From contig JABSRZ010000003.1 in NCBI GenBank assembly GCA_013214705.1, positions 62,001-126,000 on the forward strand: DNA of 64,000 bases, given 5' to 3'. Numbering within the stretch: position 1 is the first letter of the stretch; each line of letters opens with the position of its first letter. The position numbers and the translations under genes were made by a program. Positions 34,715 to 45,331 of the stretch are shown one piece after another. The stretch is from Hyphomicrobiales bacterium. Lineage in GTDB: Bacteria > Pseudomonadota > Alphaproteobacteria > Rhizobiales > OSC116. The notes below the pieces were generated by a model. It made no database searches and was not told the DNA's origin. It saw only the letters and a program-made list of their open reading frames with translations.

Positions 34715-35847
34715 TGCAGACCATTGAAGTTTTATCGCAATTGAAAAATGACAATTTACTGGACAATCAGTCGATTGAAGACATTAGCCAGATTGACAAT
34801 GATGTGATTGGCACTGGCGTATTTTTGAATATACTGCTTTCGCTCGGCGCGCTGGTTGCCACTTTATTTGTGCTGTCATTTGTTGCCACCATCGCTTGGT
34901 CGTTTTTTGACCAGAGTGAAGACATAATTTGGATTGGCACGGGTATAATTGCCGCCACATTGATTGGCGCGGGTTATATAATTCACTCGCCAAATAATCT
35001 ATTTAAATTGCGCTTGTCGAGTTTCTTTTTAGCCATTGGTAAATTGACTGCCATCGTGTTTATCATTGAACGGCTTGGCGCTTATATTGGCTATGATTGG
35101 TTATATGAAAATATTATGTTCATCGCCTTATTGGCCCTAATGCTGGCAATTATAAACCTATATTTAAGCCGGATGAAGTTAGAGGTGTTTCTATTGCTAT
35201 TCGGCTGTGTATTGGTGCTTAAATTTGTAATTTCAGATTTTGGCCAATCAATAAGCGGCGCAGAACTGCCGTTTATTGCCTATGCGGATAGCGAGTTTCT
35301 GATCAATTGTGGTTTGTGGATTTGGGCAATCTTATCGCTATTGGTGTTTAATCTGAATTATAAAAACCGCCTGCCGTTTTATGCCTTTATAGCGGCGCAA
35401 ATTATTTTGGGTTTATTCAATATAAATGTGTTTAACTTTGTGGTCGGGTTCAATTTAAACTTTGGCCTGCAAGTGGTGTTTAATTTGATTGTTTTGGCCC
35501 CCAGCATCTACCTGATATTGAACTTACAAAAGCCCAATGGCCAAGCCATTGATTGGCAATATTATGCCTTATTTGGGCTGTTATTTGTCGGTTGCTTGCT
35601 GCCGATTAGCAATTTATATATCATCTTATTTTGTTTTTTGTTCGGCTATACCCAGCGGGATGGCATAATATTGGCTTCGGCCTATATATTAACCCCGATA
35701 TTTGTTTACAACCTATATAGACGGTTAGACCTAACGCTCGATACGGCCTCGACAATCGCCATAATTATCGGCATTGGGTTTTTGGTTGCGTTTGGCATTG
35801 TGCGGTTTAGCCAGTTTAAACAGTCGAAACAGCGGAGACCAGGATGA
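34711..35847 (+). CDS. DUF4401-type multi-span membrane protein
   Basis: A 378-residue protein with a soluble start of about 40 residues (LSQLKNDNLLDNQSIEDI) and about ten membrane helices. Length, topology and position in the trio fit DUF4401. The start ATG overlaps the stop of the DUF2157 gene (ATGA) and its own stop overlaps the next start in the same way, so the three products are probably made in step and may form one complex. No catalytic motif is visible. Confidence 0.78.
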   Translation: MMQTIEVLSQLKNDNLLDNQSIEDISQIDNDVIGTGVFLNILLSLGALVATLFVLSFVATIAWSFFDQSEDIIWIGTGIIAATLIGAGYIIHSPNNLFKLRLSSFFLAIGKLTAIVFIIERLGAYIGYDWLYENIMFIALLALMLAIINLYLSRMKLEVFLLLFGCVLVLKFVISDFGQSISGAELPFIAYADSEFLINCGLWIWAILSLLVFNLNYKNRLPFYAFIAAQIILGLFNINVFNFVVGFNLNFGLQVVFNLIVLAPSIYLILNLQKPNGQAIDWQYYALFGLLFVGCLLPISNLYIILFCFLFGYTQRDGIILASAYILTPIFVYNLYRRLDLTLDTASTIAIIIGIGFLVAFGIVRFSQFKQSKQRRPG

Positions 35848-36344
35848 TGAAAAAACTTAATTTGGCTTTTGCGGCGCTGATTATTGTGGCGTTTATTTAC
35901 AGCATTTATGGTAAAGAGCAGGTCATCGCCACCGGAGATGTGGTCTATCTAAAACTAGAGCCGGTTGACCCGCTATCGCTTATGCAAGGCGATTATATGC
36001 GCCTTGGTTATGAGATTAGCAGTGATACCAGTGAGATTGAAACTATACCCAAAGGCAAAACTGGCTATTTGGTTTTGAATATAGGCGACAATAAAATAGC
36101 TAAATTTGCTAGGTTTGACGATGGCAGCCCGTTGACGGCTAAACAGATAAAATTTAAATATCAGCGGCCGGATGGTGGCATTGTCATTATGCCCAACAGC
36201 TTTTTGTTTCAGCAAGGTTTGGCTGAATTATATGCCCAAGCAGAATTTGGCATATTTAGAGTTACCGCCACTGAACATTTGTTGGTTGGTTTGGCTGATG
36301 GCGATTTAAACAAACTTAAAACGCCAACAGCGGCCACCAATTAA
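35844..36344 (+). CDS. GDYXXLXY-domain protein
   Basis: A 166-residue protein with one N-terminal membrane anchor or signal segment (LAFAALIIVAFIYSIYG) and a periplasmic domain with LEPVDPLSLMQGDYMRLGYEIS. The sequence GDYMRLGY exactly matches the motif that names the family. It is the third gene of the DUF2157-DUF4401-GDYXXLXY trio, and its end overlaps the end of rnj by 4 bp (convergent). Function unknown; an envelope role is inferred from topology. Confidence 0.9.
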   Translation: MMKKLNLAFAALIIVAFIYSIYGKEQVIATGDVVYLKLEPVDPLSLMQGDYMRLGYEISSDTSEIETIPKGKTGYLVLNIGDNKIAKFARFDDGSPLTAKQIKFKYQRPDGGIVIMPNSFLFQQGLAELYAQAEFGIFRVTATEHLLVGLADGDLNKLKTPTAATN

Positions 36345-38014
36345 TTTACATATGACAACATAATTTGCACGTTGGTTTTTTTGCCCCATACCCGCTCGAT
36401 TTGCCGACGAACGCCGATTCTAAGCGATTCGCTGGCGGCTTTTTCCTGCTTGCGGATGCCTTTGGGCATGGCGTCTAATATTTCGTCTAATTTGTCGGCA
36501 ATGAGGTCGAACATGCTGGCGCCATCGTCATCATATTCAGGCAGACCCATGGCGAATATTTCAGGTTCGGCGCGTAATTTACCAGAACGGTCAAAAACCA
36601 CACTAATGGTCACAATGCCGACAAAACTTAGTTTGCGGCGCTCTTTAACCGGGCCATCCCAAGCTGGGGTGAGTAATTTGCCATCTTCATAAATGCGGCC
36701 ATGCTCCACTTCGCCAATGGTTTTGGCTTTGCCGGGCGCCAACCGCACCATGGTGCCATTATGGGCTTTGATAACAGTTTTAACGCCTAAAGATGTGGCC
36801 AACTTCATATGTTCGCGCACATGTGCGGCCTCGCCATGCACTGGTATGGCCACTTGCGGCTTAACCCAGCCATACATTTGAATAAGCTCGTCGCGCAGTG
36901 GATGGCCAGTTACATGCACTTTATGGGTTTTGGAAGTGATGATGTTGATGTCGGCACTGGCCAATGCATTGATGATCTGACCGACAGCTTTTTCATTACC
37001 CGGAATGACGGTTGATGAAAAAATGACCGTGTCATTGGCTCTTAATTTAATCGCCGGATGCTCGCCTTTGGCAATGCGCGCCAATGCGGCGCGGCTTTCG
37101 CCTTGGGTCCCGGTTACGATGACCACTATGTTATTGTGTTTTAGGCCGGAAAAATCATTTTGGTCATATAATTTTGGCAGGTCATCAAAATAGCCTTCTT
37201 CGCGCGCAATGTCGATGATGCGCCACAATGAGCGGCCAGCGATGACAATTTTTTTATTGGCCGCTTGGGCGGCTTTGATGATGGAATAAACCCGCGCCGC
37301 ATTGGAGGCAAAACTAGTGATGGCAATGCAGCCCGTTGCGTCTTTAATGGCTTGTTCGATGCCTTGGCCAACCTCAAACTCGGTAGGCGATTTGCCCGTT
37401 CTGAATACGTTGGTGCTATCGCCAACCAAGGCCAAAACACCGCTTTCGCCTAATTCTTGCAAACGCGCTACGTCAGTTTGTTTGCCGATGACCGGGTTGT
37501 TGTCTAATTTCCAATCGCCAGTGTGGATGATGGTGCCAAGCTCGGTGGTGATGGCCAAGGCGTTTGCCTCGGGTATAGAATGGGTTACGGGTATAAATTC
37601 GATGCTGAATGGCCCCAATTTCACGGTTTCGCCTTGCTCAACATTAATCAGCTCGACATCGTTGCCAAAATCGGTTTCGGCCAATTTGCGGGCGATCAGA
37701 TTGGTGGAAAATGGTGTGCCATAAACCGGCGCGTCTAACAATGGCCAGATTTTATCTAGCCCGCCTTGATGGTCTTCATGCGCATGAGTGATGAAAATGC
37801 CGAGTAAATTATCTAACTCGTTTTCGATAAATGCAGTGTCTGGCATGATGCTTTCAATGCCCGGTTGGGTGTCATCTGCAAAGGCTATGCCGCAATCGAC
37901 CATAATCCATTTGCGGTTTTTGCCACTGCCAAAGCCGTATAAATACATATTCATGCCGATTTCGCCGACGCCACCAAGTGGGACGTATAGGAATTCTTTT
38001 ATTGGTGAATTCAT
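36341..38014 (-). CDS. rnj: Ribonuclease J
   Basis: RNase J is a metallo-beta-lactamase-fold endo/5'-exoribonuclease for RNA turnover and rRNA maturation. The 557-residue protein has the metal motif FITHAHEDHQGGL, ALVGDSTNVFRTGKSPTE, the beta-CASP part VIVTGTQGESRAALARIA and KVHVTGHPLRDELIQMYGW. The C-terminal domain is present. It is in the usual alphaproteobacterial place downstream of birA, but the type III pantothenate kinase gene that often lies between them is absent. Confidence 0.96.
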   Translation of the reverse strand: MNSPIKEFLYVPLGGVGEIGMNMYLYGFGSGKNRKWIMVDCGIAFADDTQPGIESIMPDTAFIENELDNLLGIFITHAHEDHQGGLDKIWPLLDAPVYGTPFSTNLIARKLAETDFGNDVELINVEQGETVKLGPFSIEFIPVTHSIPEANALAITTELGTIIHTGDWKLDNNPVIGKQTDVARLQELGESGVLALVGDSTNVFRTGKSPTEFEVGQGIEQAIKDATGCIAITSFASNAARVYSIIKAAQAANKKIVIAGRSLWRIIDIAREEGYFDDLPKLYDQNDFSGLKHNNIVVIVTGTQGESRAALARIAKGEHPAIKLRANDTVIFSSTVIPGNEKAVGQIINALASADINIITSKTHKVHVTGHPLRDELIQMYGWVKPQVAIPVHGEAAHVREHMKLATSLGVKTVIKAHNGTMVRLAPGKAKTIGEVEHGRIYEDGKLLTPAWDGPVKERRKLSFVGIVTISVVFDRSGKLRAEPEIFAMGLPEYDDDGASMFDLIADKLDEILDAMPKGIRKQEKAASESLRIGVRRQIERVWGKKTNVQIMLSYVN

Positions 38015-38040
38015 TAGTATATTAGTCTCTCTATTATTAT

Positions 38041-38820
38041 TTAAATATGGCCGATAAATATATCGCCCGCTGTTATTTGATGAATTTCATCTGCTTCATC
38101 ACGCAAAATTAGTGTGCCGTCATCGTCCAAACTTTCGAATATGCCTTGAATGCTACGGTTGGGAAGCCGCGCAGTAATTTTACCACCCAAACCCAACGCA
38201 TGGTTTAGCCATATTTTTCGAATCGCCACAAAATTACGCCCATTTGACCATTGCTCAAAAAACTTAGCAAAGTTATGGCACAAAGCTGAAAGCACAGTTT
38301 CGACATCTACCTCTATACCCATTTGTGCCAAAGACATAGCCGAAAAATCTCCATCTTGGGGTATTTCCCCGACATTCATGCCAATGCCAACCGCCAAAAT
38401 ATGAGCTTTGTTAAATTTATTTAGCTGGCTTTCGATTAAAATTCCGCATAATTTATGGCCTCGCACCAAAACATCATTTGGCCATTTAAGCCCGATTGTA
38501 TTTTGTTTATCGGCCGGTAGTAAATCGGCAATGGTTTTGTGCACCGCCACTGCCATAACAAATGCCACCTGCGCCACTTTATCTTTGGGCGCATGGGTTG
38601 AAATTAAAATTGTGGCGGTAAGTGTTTGCTCAGAGCTTAGCCATGTTCGGCCGCTGCGGCCACGGCCCGCACTCTGATTTTGGGTAAACACCACAATGCC
38701 ATGTTGCTCATCTAATTGCCGATCATCTAGCTCAGCCGCCAGCAATAAAGCCTGCTCGTTGGTCGAGCCAAGCTGGTCATAGTGAGCTAAAGTATAGCCG
38801 TTTGGCAAATTGATGACCAT
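38041..38820 (-). CDS. birA: Biotin-[acetyl-CoA-carboxylase] ligase
   Basis: BirA attaches biotin to the carrier protein of acetyl-CoA carboxylase through biotinyl-AMP. The 259-residue protein has the biotin/ATP-site motif QNQSAGRGRSGRTWLS, then GLKWPNDVLVRGHKLCGILIE and the small C-terminal SH3-like domain. There is no N-terminal DNA-binding domain, so it is a monofunctional ligase and not a repressor of biotin genes. It is 22 bp downstream of nuoN. Confidence 0.95.
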   Translation of the reverse strand: MVINLPNGYTLAHYDQLGSTNEQALLLAAELDDRQLDEQHGIVVFTQNQSAGRGRSGRTWLSSEQTLTATILISTHAPKDKVAQVAFVMAVAVHKTIADLLPADKQNTIGLKWPNDVLVRGHKLCGILIESQLNKFNKAHILAVGIGMNVGEIPQDGDFSAMSLAQMGIEVDVETVLSALCHNFAKFFEQWSNGRNFVAIRKIWLNHALGLGGKITARLPNRSIQGIFESLDDDGTLILRDEADEIHQITAGDIFIGHI

Positions 38821-38842
38821 ATATACCTAAAATTTAAAGCCG

Positions 38843-40282
38843 TTAATTGAGCGATTGGGCAGCATTTTGAGCTAATTCAAGCAAGGTGCTGGGGAAAAAT
38901 GTAAATATGAGGGTGAATATGGTGGCAAAGCCCAACACAATTTTTAATTCAATGGCCATTTTATCGAAAGGTTCTTTGCTTTCATCAAAATAAATAACTT
39001 TAATGATGCGCAAATAATAGTAAGCGCCAACCACACTGGCCAATACACCGACCACAGCCAACAGCCACAGACCTTCATTTACGGCGGCTGAGAACACGTA
39101 GAATTTGGCAAAAAAGCCTGCAAATGGCGGCATACCAGTTAACGAGAACATAAATATAGTTAGCGATATGGCGATGATCGGATGGTTACGCCACATGCCC
39201 GCTAGGTCGGATATTTTTTCGAAACTATCGCCGCTGCGTTTCATCGCCAAGATACACGCAAATACGCCCAAAGTGGTGATCAGATAGACGCTCATATATA
39301 ATATGACCGCTTTGACACTGGTGCCCGCCTCAGAAAATGCCGCCAAGCCAACCAAGGCATAACCCATATGGGCAATGGAAGAATAGGCCATTAGGCGTTT
39401 AATGTTGTTTTGGGCAATGCCAGCAAACCCGCCAAGCACCATTGAGGCGATGGCCACAAATACCACGATTTGTTGCCAATCGGCACTGATGTCGATAAAC
39501 GGGCTATATAACACGCGGATGATCATCGCCATGGCGGCGACTTTGGGCGCAGTGGCAAAAAACGCGGTTACCGGCGTTGGCGCGCCTTCATATACATCGG
39601 GTGTCCACATGTGGAAAGGCACGGCTGAAATTTTAAACATCAGGCCGGCTGACATAAGAGTTAGGCCAAATATAACCCCCATAGATGAGCCATTTTCCGA
39701 TAGGTTTTGTGCAATGAGGTCGAATGAAGTAGAGCCAGTAAAGCCATAAATATATGACATTCCGAATAACAACATGCCCGAAGACAAAGCGCCAAGGATG
39801 AAATATTTTAAGCCAGATTCTGTGGCTTTGGTGGATGAACGGTTAAACGCCGCCAATATATAAAGCGACAGACTTTGCAACTCGATGCCCAAATATAGGG
39901 TGAGTAAATTATTGGCCGAGATCATAAACATCATGCCGACTGTGGCAAAAATCAGCAATACGATAAATTCAGGTTGGTCGAGCTTTCGAGATTGCAGAAA
40001 ATTCTTGATCATCAACAAGGTGGCGGCCGCGCCAAACAGAGTGAGAATTTTCATATAGATGCTATAGCTATCGTTTATCACCAAGCCATTAAACACACGC
40101 ACCACTTCGGCCGGTAAGAAAAACGAAATAATTGCGGCCAAAACCATAAGGCCCAAGCCGAAATTAGCCACAAACCCAACCGACTTTTTGCCCTTAAAAC
40201 CGGCGATTAGTAACGCCACCAAAGCGCCAATAATGAGCGTTAACTCGGGTAATATATATAGAAAATCGTTTTCTGATGACAT
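38843..40282 (-). CDS. nuoN: NADH-quinone oxidoreductase subunit N
   Basis: NuoN is one of the three antiporter-like, proton-pumping membrane subunits of complex I. The 479-residue protein has 14 predicted helices. It keeps the conserved glutamate in helix 5 (LYLGIELQSLSLYIL), the lysine-bearing FKISAVPFHMWTPDVYEGAP and KRLMAYSSIAHMGYAL. It is the last gene of the nuo operon, 28 bp after nuoM. Confidence 0.97.
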   Translation of the reverse strand: MSSENDFLYILPELTLIIGALVALLIAGFKGKKSVGFVANFGLGLMVLAAIISFFLPAEVVRVFNGLVINDSYSIYMKILTLFGAAATLLMIKNFLQSRKLDQPEFIVLLIFATVGMMFMISANNLLTLYLGIELQSLSLYILAAFNRSSTKATESGLKYFILGALSSGMLLFGMSYIYGFTGSTSFDLIAQNLSENGSSMGVIFGLTLMSAGLMFKISAVPFHMWTPDVYEGAPTPVTAFFATAPKVAAMAMIIRVLYSPFIDISADWQQIVVFVAIASMVLGGFAGIAQNNIKRLMAYSSIAHMGYALVGLAAFSEAGTSVKAVILYMSVYLITTLGVFACILAMKRSGDSFEKISDLAGMWRNHPIIAISLTIFMFSLTGMPPFAGFFAKFYVFSAAVNEGLWLLAVVGVLASVVGAYYYLRIIKVIYFDESKEPFDKMAIELKIVLGFATIFTLIFTFFPSTLLELAQNAAQSLN

Positions 40283-40309
40283 AATGTTAGCCTTAAATTT
40301 CTCTAATTC

Positions 40310-41863
40310 TTAATCGGTTGCAGCGCTGGCAGATGCAGCACTGGCTTTAATACGTGGTTGGTCAGACAACAGACCCGCGCGTTGCATATCTGCTTGGTAA
40401 TTTTCAATCAGGTTATCGACAGATACGCTGGTGACGTTAAATATCGGTTGCGGATAAAGGCCAAACAATATGGTGATGGCCGCCATTGGCACCAAAATAT
40501 ATTTCTCGCGTCGGCTCATGTCTAAAATATCGCGCAGGCTTTCTTTTTCTAACTCGCCAAATATAACTCGGCGATAAAGCCATAAGGCATAACCAGCCGA
40601 TAGAATAACACCAGTGGTGGCAAAAAACGCCACCCATGTATTGACTTGGAACATGCCCGCAAGGGTAAGAACTTCGCCGACAAAACCAGATGTGCCCGGC
40701 AAGCCGACATTGGCCAAGGTGAACACCATAAAGATAAAGGCGTAAAATGGCATGGTGTGCACCAAGCCGCCATAGGCAGAAATTTCGCGCGTGTGCATGC
40801 GGTCGTAAATAACCCCCACACATAAGAATAAGGCTGACGACACAATACCATGGCTTAACATTTGGAAAATAGCGCCTTCAATGCCGAGGCTATTGGCGCT
40901 AAATATACCGGCAGTCACAAACGCCATATGGGCGACCGATGAATAGGCGATTAGCTTTTTCATGTCTTTTTGCATCATCGCCACTAACGAGGTGTAGATG
41001 ATGGCAATGGCGCTTAAGGTGAATACAAAGGTTTGCATTTCGCCACTGGCCTCGGGGAACATGGCCAAACTAAAGCGAATAAAGCCATAACCGCCCATTT
41101 TTAGCGATAGGCCAGCCAAAATAACCGAGCCGGCTGTTGGCGCTTGCACATGGGCATCGGGCAGCCAAGTGTGGAACGGCCACATTGGCATTTTAACCGC
41201 GAAGGAGGCAAAGAATGCCAACCATAGCCAAGTTTGCATTTCGGCCGGGAAATCATGCTCAAGCAATTTTACAATGTCGGTTGTGCCTGCATCCCAATAC
41301 ATCGCCATAATGGCCAACAGCATTAAGACCGAACCGGCCAAAGTGAATAGGAAGAATTTAAAGCTGGCATAAACCCGGTTTTTGCCGCCCCAAATGCCAA
41401 TGATGAGGTATAGCGGAATTAAGCCGCCCTCGAAAAATACATAGAATACCAACAAGTCTAACGAACTAAACACGCCGATGAGGAATGTTTCGAGCACTAA
41501 AAATGCGATCATAAATTCTTTGACGTTATTTTTAACTGATCTCCAGCTCGCCAAGATACAGAATGGCAGTAAAAATGTGGTCAGAATGACAAATAGCATG
41601 GATATGCCATCGACACCCATTTTGTAATTAATATTGCCACCCAACCAAGACGCGGTTTCGACAAATTGCATATCGGCTGTTGTGTTGTCGAAAAACACCC
41701 ATAACAGCAGCGATATTAGAAACGTTGCACCCGTTGTCATCAACGCGATGTTGCGAATGTTATTTTTTGACTGTTCGCTATCTTCTTTGATCAGCAGCAA
41801 AATAAGCAATGCGCCCAAAAGCGGGAAAAACGTGATGATGGATAAAATTGGCCACTCAGACAT
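40310..41863 (-). CDS. nuoM: NADH-quinone oxidoreductase subunit M
   Basis: NuoM is an antiporter-like proton-pumping subunit of complex I. From the ATG at 41863 it has 517 residues. The start shares one base with the nuoL stop (TAATG), which is why I prefer it to a start five codons earlier. Landmarks are [18 protein letters not shown] (helix 5 glutamate), [18 protein letters not shown] and [17 protein letters not shown]. The C-terminal end is a short Ala/Ser-rich tail. Confidence 0.97.
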   Translation of the reverse strand: MSEWPILSIITFFPLLGALLILLLIKEDSEQSKNNIRNIALMTTGATFLISLLLWVFFDNTTADMQFVETASWLGGNINYKMGVDGISMLFVILTTFLLPFCILASWRSVKNNVKEFMIAFLVLETFLIGVFSSLDLLVFYVFFEGGLIPLYLIIGIWGGKNRVYASFKFFLFTLAGSVLMLLAIMAMYWDAGTTDIVKLLEHDFPAEMQTWLWLAFFASFAVKMPMWPFHTWLPDAHVQAPTAGSVILAGLSLKMGGYGFIRFSLAMFPEASGEMQTFVFTLSAIAIIYTSLVAMMQKDMKKLIAYSSVAHMAFVTAGIFSANSLGIEGAIFQMLSHGIVSSALFLCVGVIYDRMHTREISAYGGLVHTMPFYAFIFMVFTLANVGLPGTSGFVGEVLTLAGMFQVNTWVAFFATTGVILSAGYALWLYRRVIFGELEKESLRDILDMSRREKYILVPMAAITILFGLYPQPIFNVTSVSVDNLIENYQADMQRAGLLSDQPRIKASAASASAATD

Positions 41864-43803
41864 TAGCGAGCCCCCCAAACTACAAAATAGGTTAGCATAA
41901 CGGCCACGCCGATGAGCATGACAAAGGCATAATGGTATAACAAGCCCGACTGGAATTTACTGACACGCGCGGTGATGCGGAACACCAATGCGGCTATGCC
42001 ATCTGGCCCATACCGGTCGATAACGCCTTTATCGACTTTGACCGCCAAGAAAGTCCCAAGTTTTTGGGCGCCTTTGACAAATACAAAGTCATAAACCTCA
42101 TCGAAATACCATTTGTTGAGCAAGAAGCGGTACAAAGTGTCGAACCTTGCGGCCAATTGAACCGGTATTTGCGGTTGGCGAATGTAGAATTGATAGGCCA
42201 AACCAAAGCCAATCAGCATCATCACAAATGGCGAATATTTTACATAAGCCGATACGCCATGAATGTCGTGCAATATTTGATTACTCTCTGAGGTGTATAT
42301 GGAGGTGAACCAGAAGGCTTGTTGGCCATCGCCGATGAAATAAGGCACAAATAATATACCGGCCAACAAAGCGCCAGCAGCCAATATATACAGTGGCACT
42401 AACATAATGTTGGGGCTTTCATGAACATGTGACAATACATCTTTAGACGCGCGGCTCTTGCCATGGAAAGTCATAAAGATCAAACGCCACGAGTAGAAAC
42501 TGGTCATCAAAGCGGCCAATATAACCGCGTAAAACGCATATTCAGCAAAATAGTTTTGGCTGACAAAAGCGGCCTCGATGATGGCATCTTTAGAGAAATA
42601 ACCGGCGGTTAACGGGAAGCCGGTTAAGGCCAATGTGCCGACCAGCATCATCACATAAGTTTTGGGTATTTTTTTCCAAATGCCGCCCATTTTGCGCATA
42701 TCTTGCTCATCGCTCATAGCATGGATAACACTACCTGCGCCTAGGAATAACAAAGCTTTAAAGAATGCGTGGGTGAACAGATGGAAAATGGCAGCCTGAT
42801 AAGCGCCCACACCCAAAGCCACAAACATATAACCAAGTTGCGAGGCGGTTGAATAAGCGATGACGCGCTTGATGTCATTTTGCACCAAGCCAACAGTGGC
42901 AGCAAAAAATGCGGTGGTGGCACCAATGAGGGTGACAAAATTCATCGCGTCTGGTGCGAGTTCGAACAAAGGAGAACATCTGGCGACTAAAAATACACCT
43001 GCAGTTACCATGGTGGCGGCATGAATGAGCGCCGATACGGGGGTTGGGCCTTCCATCGCGTCTGGTAGCCAAGTGTGCAGTAGAAATTGTGCCGATTTAC
43101 CCATCGCCCCAATGAATAATAATATGGATAATGTTGTTAATATATCAACATCATATCCCAAGAAGTTAAAGCTATTGTTTACCATGTCTGGAGCGGCAGT
43201 AAACACGGTGTCAAAATCGACCGAGCCGAACACATATAACACCCCAAAGATACCAAGCGCGAAGCCAAAGTCGCCAACACGGTTGACTATAAAGGCCTTC
43301 ATCGCGGCGGCACCAGCGCTTTGTTTTTTATACCAAAAACCGATGAGTAGATAAGAAGCCACGCCCACACCTTCCCACCCGAAGAACATTTGCAAGAAAT
43401 TATCGGCGGTAATGAGGGTTAACATGGCGAAAGTAAAGAAGGAAAGATAGCTGAAAAAGCGAATTCTATGCGGGTCATTATGCATATAACCGATGGAATA
43501 AACATGCACCACGGCTGACACGGTGTTGACCACAACAAACATAACCGCGGTTAGCATGTCGACCCGAATGATCCAATTGGCTTTAAAGCCGGTTATGTCT
43601 ATCCAGGTTAATATATTGATTTTGGTGTTGAGGGTTTCGCCTTCGAAACCGCTGCCCAGTAAAACCACCCAGCTTAAAAATGCGATGAACACCAAAACAC
43701 CCGATGTTAGATATTCGGACACTTTGGCATCGAAATAACGGCCAAAAACACCGGCGAAAATCGATGCCAATATCGGTAGAAAGACAATTGCTGTATAAAT
43801 CAT
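41863..43803 (-). CDS. nuoL: NADH-quinone oxidoreductase subunit L
   Basis: NuoL is the distal antiporter-like subunit of complex I, with the long lateral helix. The 646-residue protein has [19 protein letters not shown] (helix 5 glutamate), [26 protein letters not shown] and [20 protein letters not shown], followed by the extra C-terminal helices. Normal length. It follows nuoK by 3 bp and couples to nuoM by TAATG. Confidence 0.98.
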   Translation of the reverse strand: MIYTAIVFLPILASIFAGVFGRYFDAKVSEYLTSGVLVFIAFLSWVVLLGSGFEGETLNTKINILTWIDITGFKANWIIRVDMLTAVMFVVVNTVSAVVHVYSIGYMHNDPHRIRFFSYLSFFTFAMLTLITADNFLQMFFGWEGVGVASYLLIGFWYKKQSAGAAAMKAFIVNRVGDFGFALGIFGVLYVFGSVDFDTVFTAAPDMVNNSFNFLGYDVDILTTLSILLFIGAMGKSAQFLLHTWLPDAMEGPTPVSALIHAATMVTAGVFLVARCSPLFELAPDAMNFVTLIGATTAFFAATVGLVQNDIKRVIAYSTASQLGYMFVALGVGAYQAAIFHLFTHAFFKALLFLGAGSVIHAMSDEQDMRKMGGIWKKIPKTYVMMLVGTLALTGFPLTAGYFSKDAIIEAAFVSQNYFAEYAFYAVILAALMTSFYSWRLIFMTFHGKSRASKDVLSHVHESPNIMLVPLYILAAGALLAGILFVPYFIGDGQQAFWFTSIYTSESNQILHDIHGVSAYVKYSPFVMMLIGFGLAYQFYIRQPQIPVQLAARFDTLYRFLLNKWYFDEVYDFVFVKGAQKLGTFLAVKVDKGVIDRYGPDGIAALVFRITARVSKFQSGLLYHYAFVMLIGVAVMLTYFVVWGAR

Positions 43804-43806
43804 TGC

Positions 43807-44115
43807 CTAGCCTTTCATTGAGTTAATATCTTCGACATTAATGCTGCCTTTGGAGCGGAAGAACACCACCAAAATAGCCAAGCCGATGGCAGCTTCTGCA
43901 GCTGCAACAGTTAAAATAAACAGAGCAAATATTTGCCCAAACATATCGTTGCCATAGGCAGAAAATGCCACAAAATTAATGTTGACCGCCAGCAATATAA
44001 GCTCGACCGACATCAGAATGATGATGACATTTTTACGGTTTAAGAAAATACCAAAAATGCCAATGGTGAATAATGCACCGGCTAAGACTAGATAATGACC
44101 TAATTCGACTTGCAT
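43807..44115 (-). CDS. nuoK: NADH-quinone oxidoreductase subunit K
   Basis: NuoK is a three-helix membrane subunit of complex I in the proton path. The 102-residue protein has the conserved glutamates in [19 protein letters not shown] and [19 protein letters not shown]. Length is as in all proteobacteria. It starts 1 bp downstream of nuoJ. Confidence 0.98.
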   Translation of the reverse strand: MQVELGHYLVLAGALFTIGIFGIFLNRKNVIIILMSVELILLAVNINFVAFSAYGNDMFGQIFALFILTVAAAEAAIGLAILVVFFRSKGSINVEDINSMKG

Positions 44116-44116
44116 A

Positions 44117-44764
44117 TCAGTCCCTCTTATTCATTTTAATTGTGTCATTGGTCGAGAACGCTTGGCCGGATTTAACGCTGACCATTTCAATAGCTGTGGC
44201 CGGCGTTCTGGCCACTTGGGTGGCAATGTCTTGACGTAAAGCCTTACTGCCAGTTTTTAGCGTCAGCACCACAGCGCCAATAAGCGCCACCAGCAATATC
44301 AGGCCAGCAAGCTCGATGAAAAATACATATTCGCCATATAATAACAGGCCAAAGGCTTCTAAATTGCTGACCGTATTTACATCGGGAATGGGCACAGCGG
44401 CCGACCGCACCGTTTCGGCATCATATACATAACCGCCGACCACCATGATAATCTCGGCCAATAGTATAACCCCAACCAATGTGCCAATGGGCGCATATTG
44501 CAAAAAGCCTTTGGATAATTCTTTAAAATCGATGTCGATCATCATCACTACAAAGAGGAATAAAACCATAACCGCGCCGACATAGACCATAAGCAATATC
44601 ATGGCCAAGAATTCTGCGCCTAATAAGATGAATAAGCCAGTGGCGTTGAAAAAGCCCAGAATGAGAAAAAACACCGCATAAACCGGATTTCGAGCCGAAA
44701 TCACCATTATGGCGGAGGCGATTAGAAAAATCGCAAATATGTAAAAAAATATTCCGGCAACCAT
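44117..44764 (-). CDS. nuoJ: NADH-quinone oxidoreductase subunit J
   Basis: NuoJ is a five-helix membrane subunit of complex I. The 215-residue protein has [20 protein letters not shown] in helix 2 and [19 protein letters not shown] (the pi-bulge helix 3), followed by a polar C-terminal tail of about 45 residues after the last helix. It follows nuoI by 53 bp. Confidence 0.97.
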   Translation of the reverse strand: MVAGIFFYIFAIFLIASAIMVISARNPVYAVFFLILGFFNATGLFILLGAEFLAMILLMVYVGAVMVLFLFVVMMIDIDFKELSKGFLQYAPIGTLVGVILLAEIIMVVGGYVYDAETVRSAAVPIPDVNTVSNLEAFGLLLYGEYVFFIELAGLILLVALIGAVVLTLKTGSKALRQDIATQVARTPATAIEMVSVKSGQAFSTNDTIKMNKRD

Positions 44765-44817
44765 GTTGTGCCTCTTTCTTTGTATGTAACCAATTAGATA
44801 TGAAATAAATTCAGCGT

Positions 44818-45312
44818 CTATCTATATGGTGCGTCTAACTCTATATTCTTGGCCAATTGCTGTTCCCATTTGTCGCCATTTTCTAACAATTTATCTTTGT
44901 CATAAAATAACTCTTCGCGGGTTTCGGTGGCATATTCGAAATTTGGACCTTCGACAATGGCTTCCACTGGGCAGGCCTCTTGGCAAAAACCGCAATAAAT
45001 GCATTTTGTCATATCGATGTCGTAACGGGTGGTGCGCCTTGTGCCATCGTTACGGCGCGGCCCAGCCTCGATGGTTATGGCTTGTGCGGGGCAGATGGCC
45101 TCGCATAATTTGCAGGCAATGCAGCGTTCTTGGCCATTTGGGTAGCGGCGCAAGGCATGCTCACCACGAAAACGCGGGCTTAATGGACCTTTTTCAAACG
45201 GGTAGTTAATGGTTGGTTTTGCGGTGAAGAAATAACGCATGGTCAGAAAAAACGCGCTGACAAATTCCCTTAAGAATAAGGAGTTTATGGTTTGTTTTAT
45301 GGTTGCCATCAT
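44818..45312 (-). CDS. nuoI: NADH-quinone oxidoreductase subunit I (2 x 4Fe-4S)
   Basis: NuoI holds clusters N6a and N6b and passes electrons towards NuoB. The 164-residue protein has both ferredoxin motifs, [16 protein letters not shown] and [16 protein letters not shown], after an amphipathic N-terminus and the sequence [15 protein letters not shown]. It starts with a double ATG, either of which may be used, 19 bp after nuoH. Confidence 0.98.
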   Translation of the reverse strand: MMATIKQTINSLFLREFVSAFFLTMRYFFTAKPTINYPFEKGPLSPRFRGEHALRRYPNGQERCIACKLCEAICPAQAITIEAGPRRNDGTRRTTRYDIDMTKCIYCGFCQEACPVEAIVEGPNFEYATETREELFYDKDKLLENGDKWEQQLAKNIELDAPYR

Positions 45313-45331
45313 AATCTTATCTTTCTCTCAA

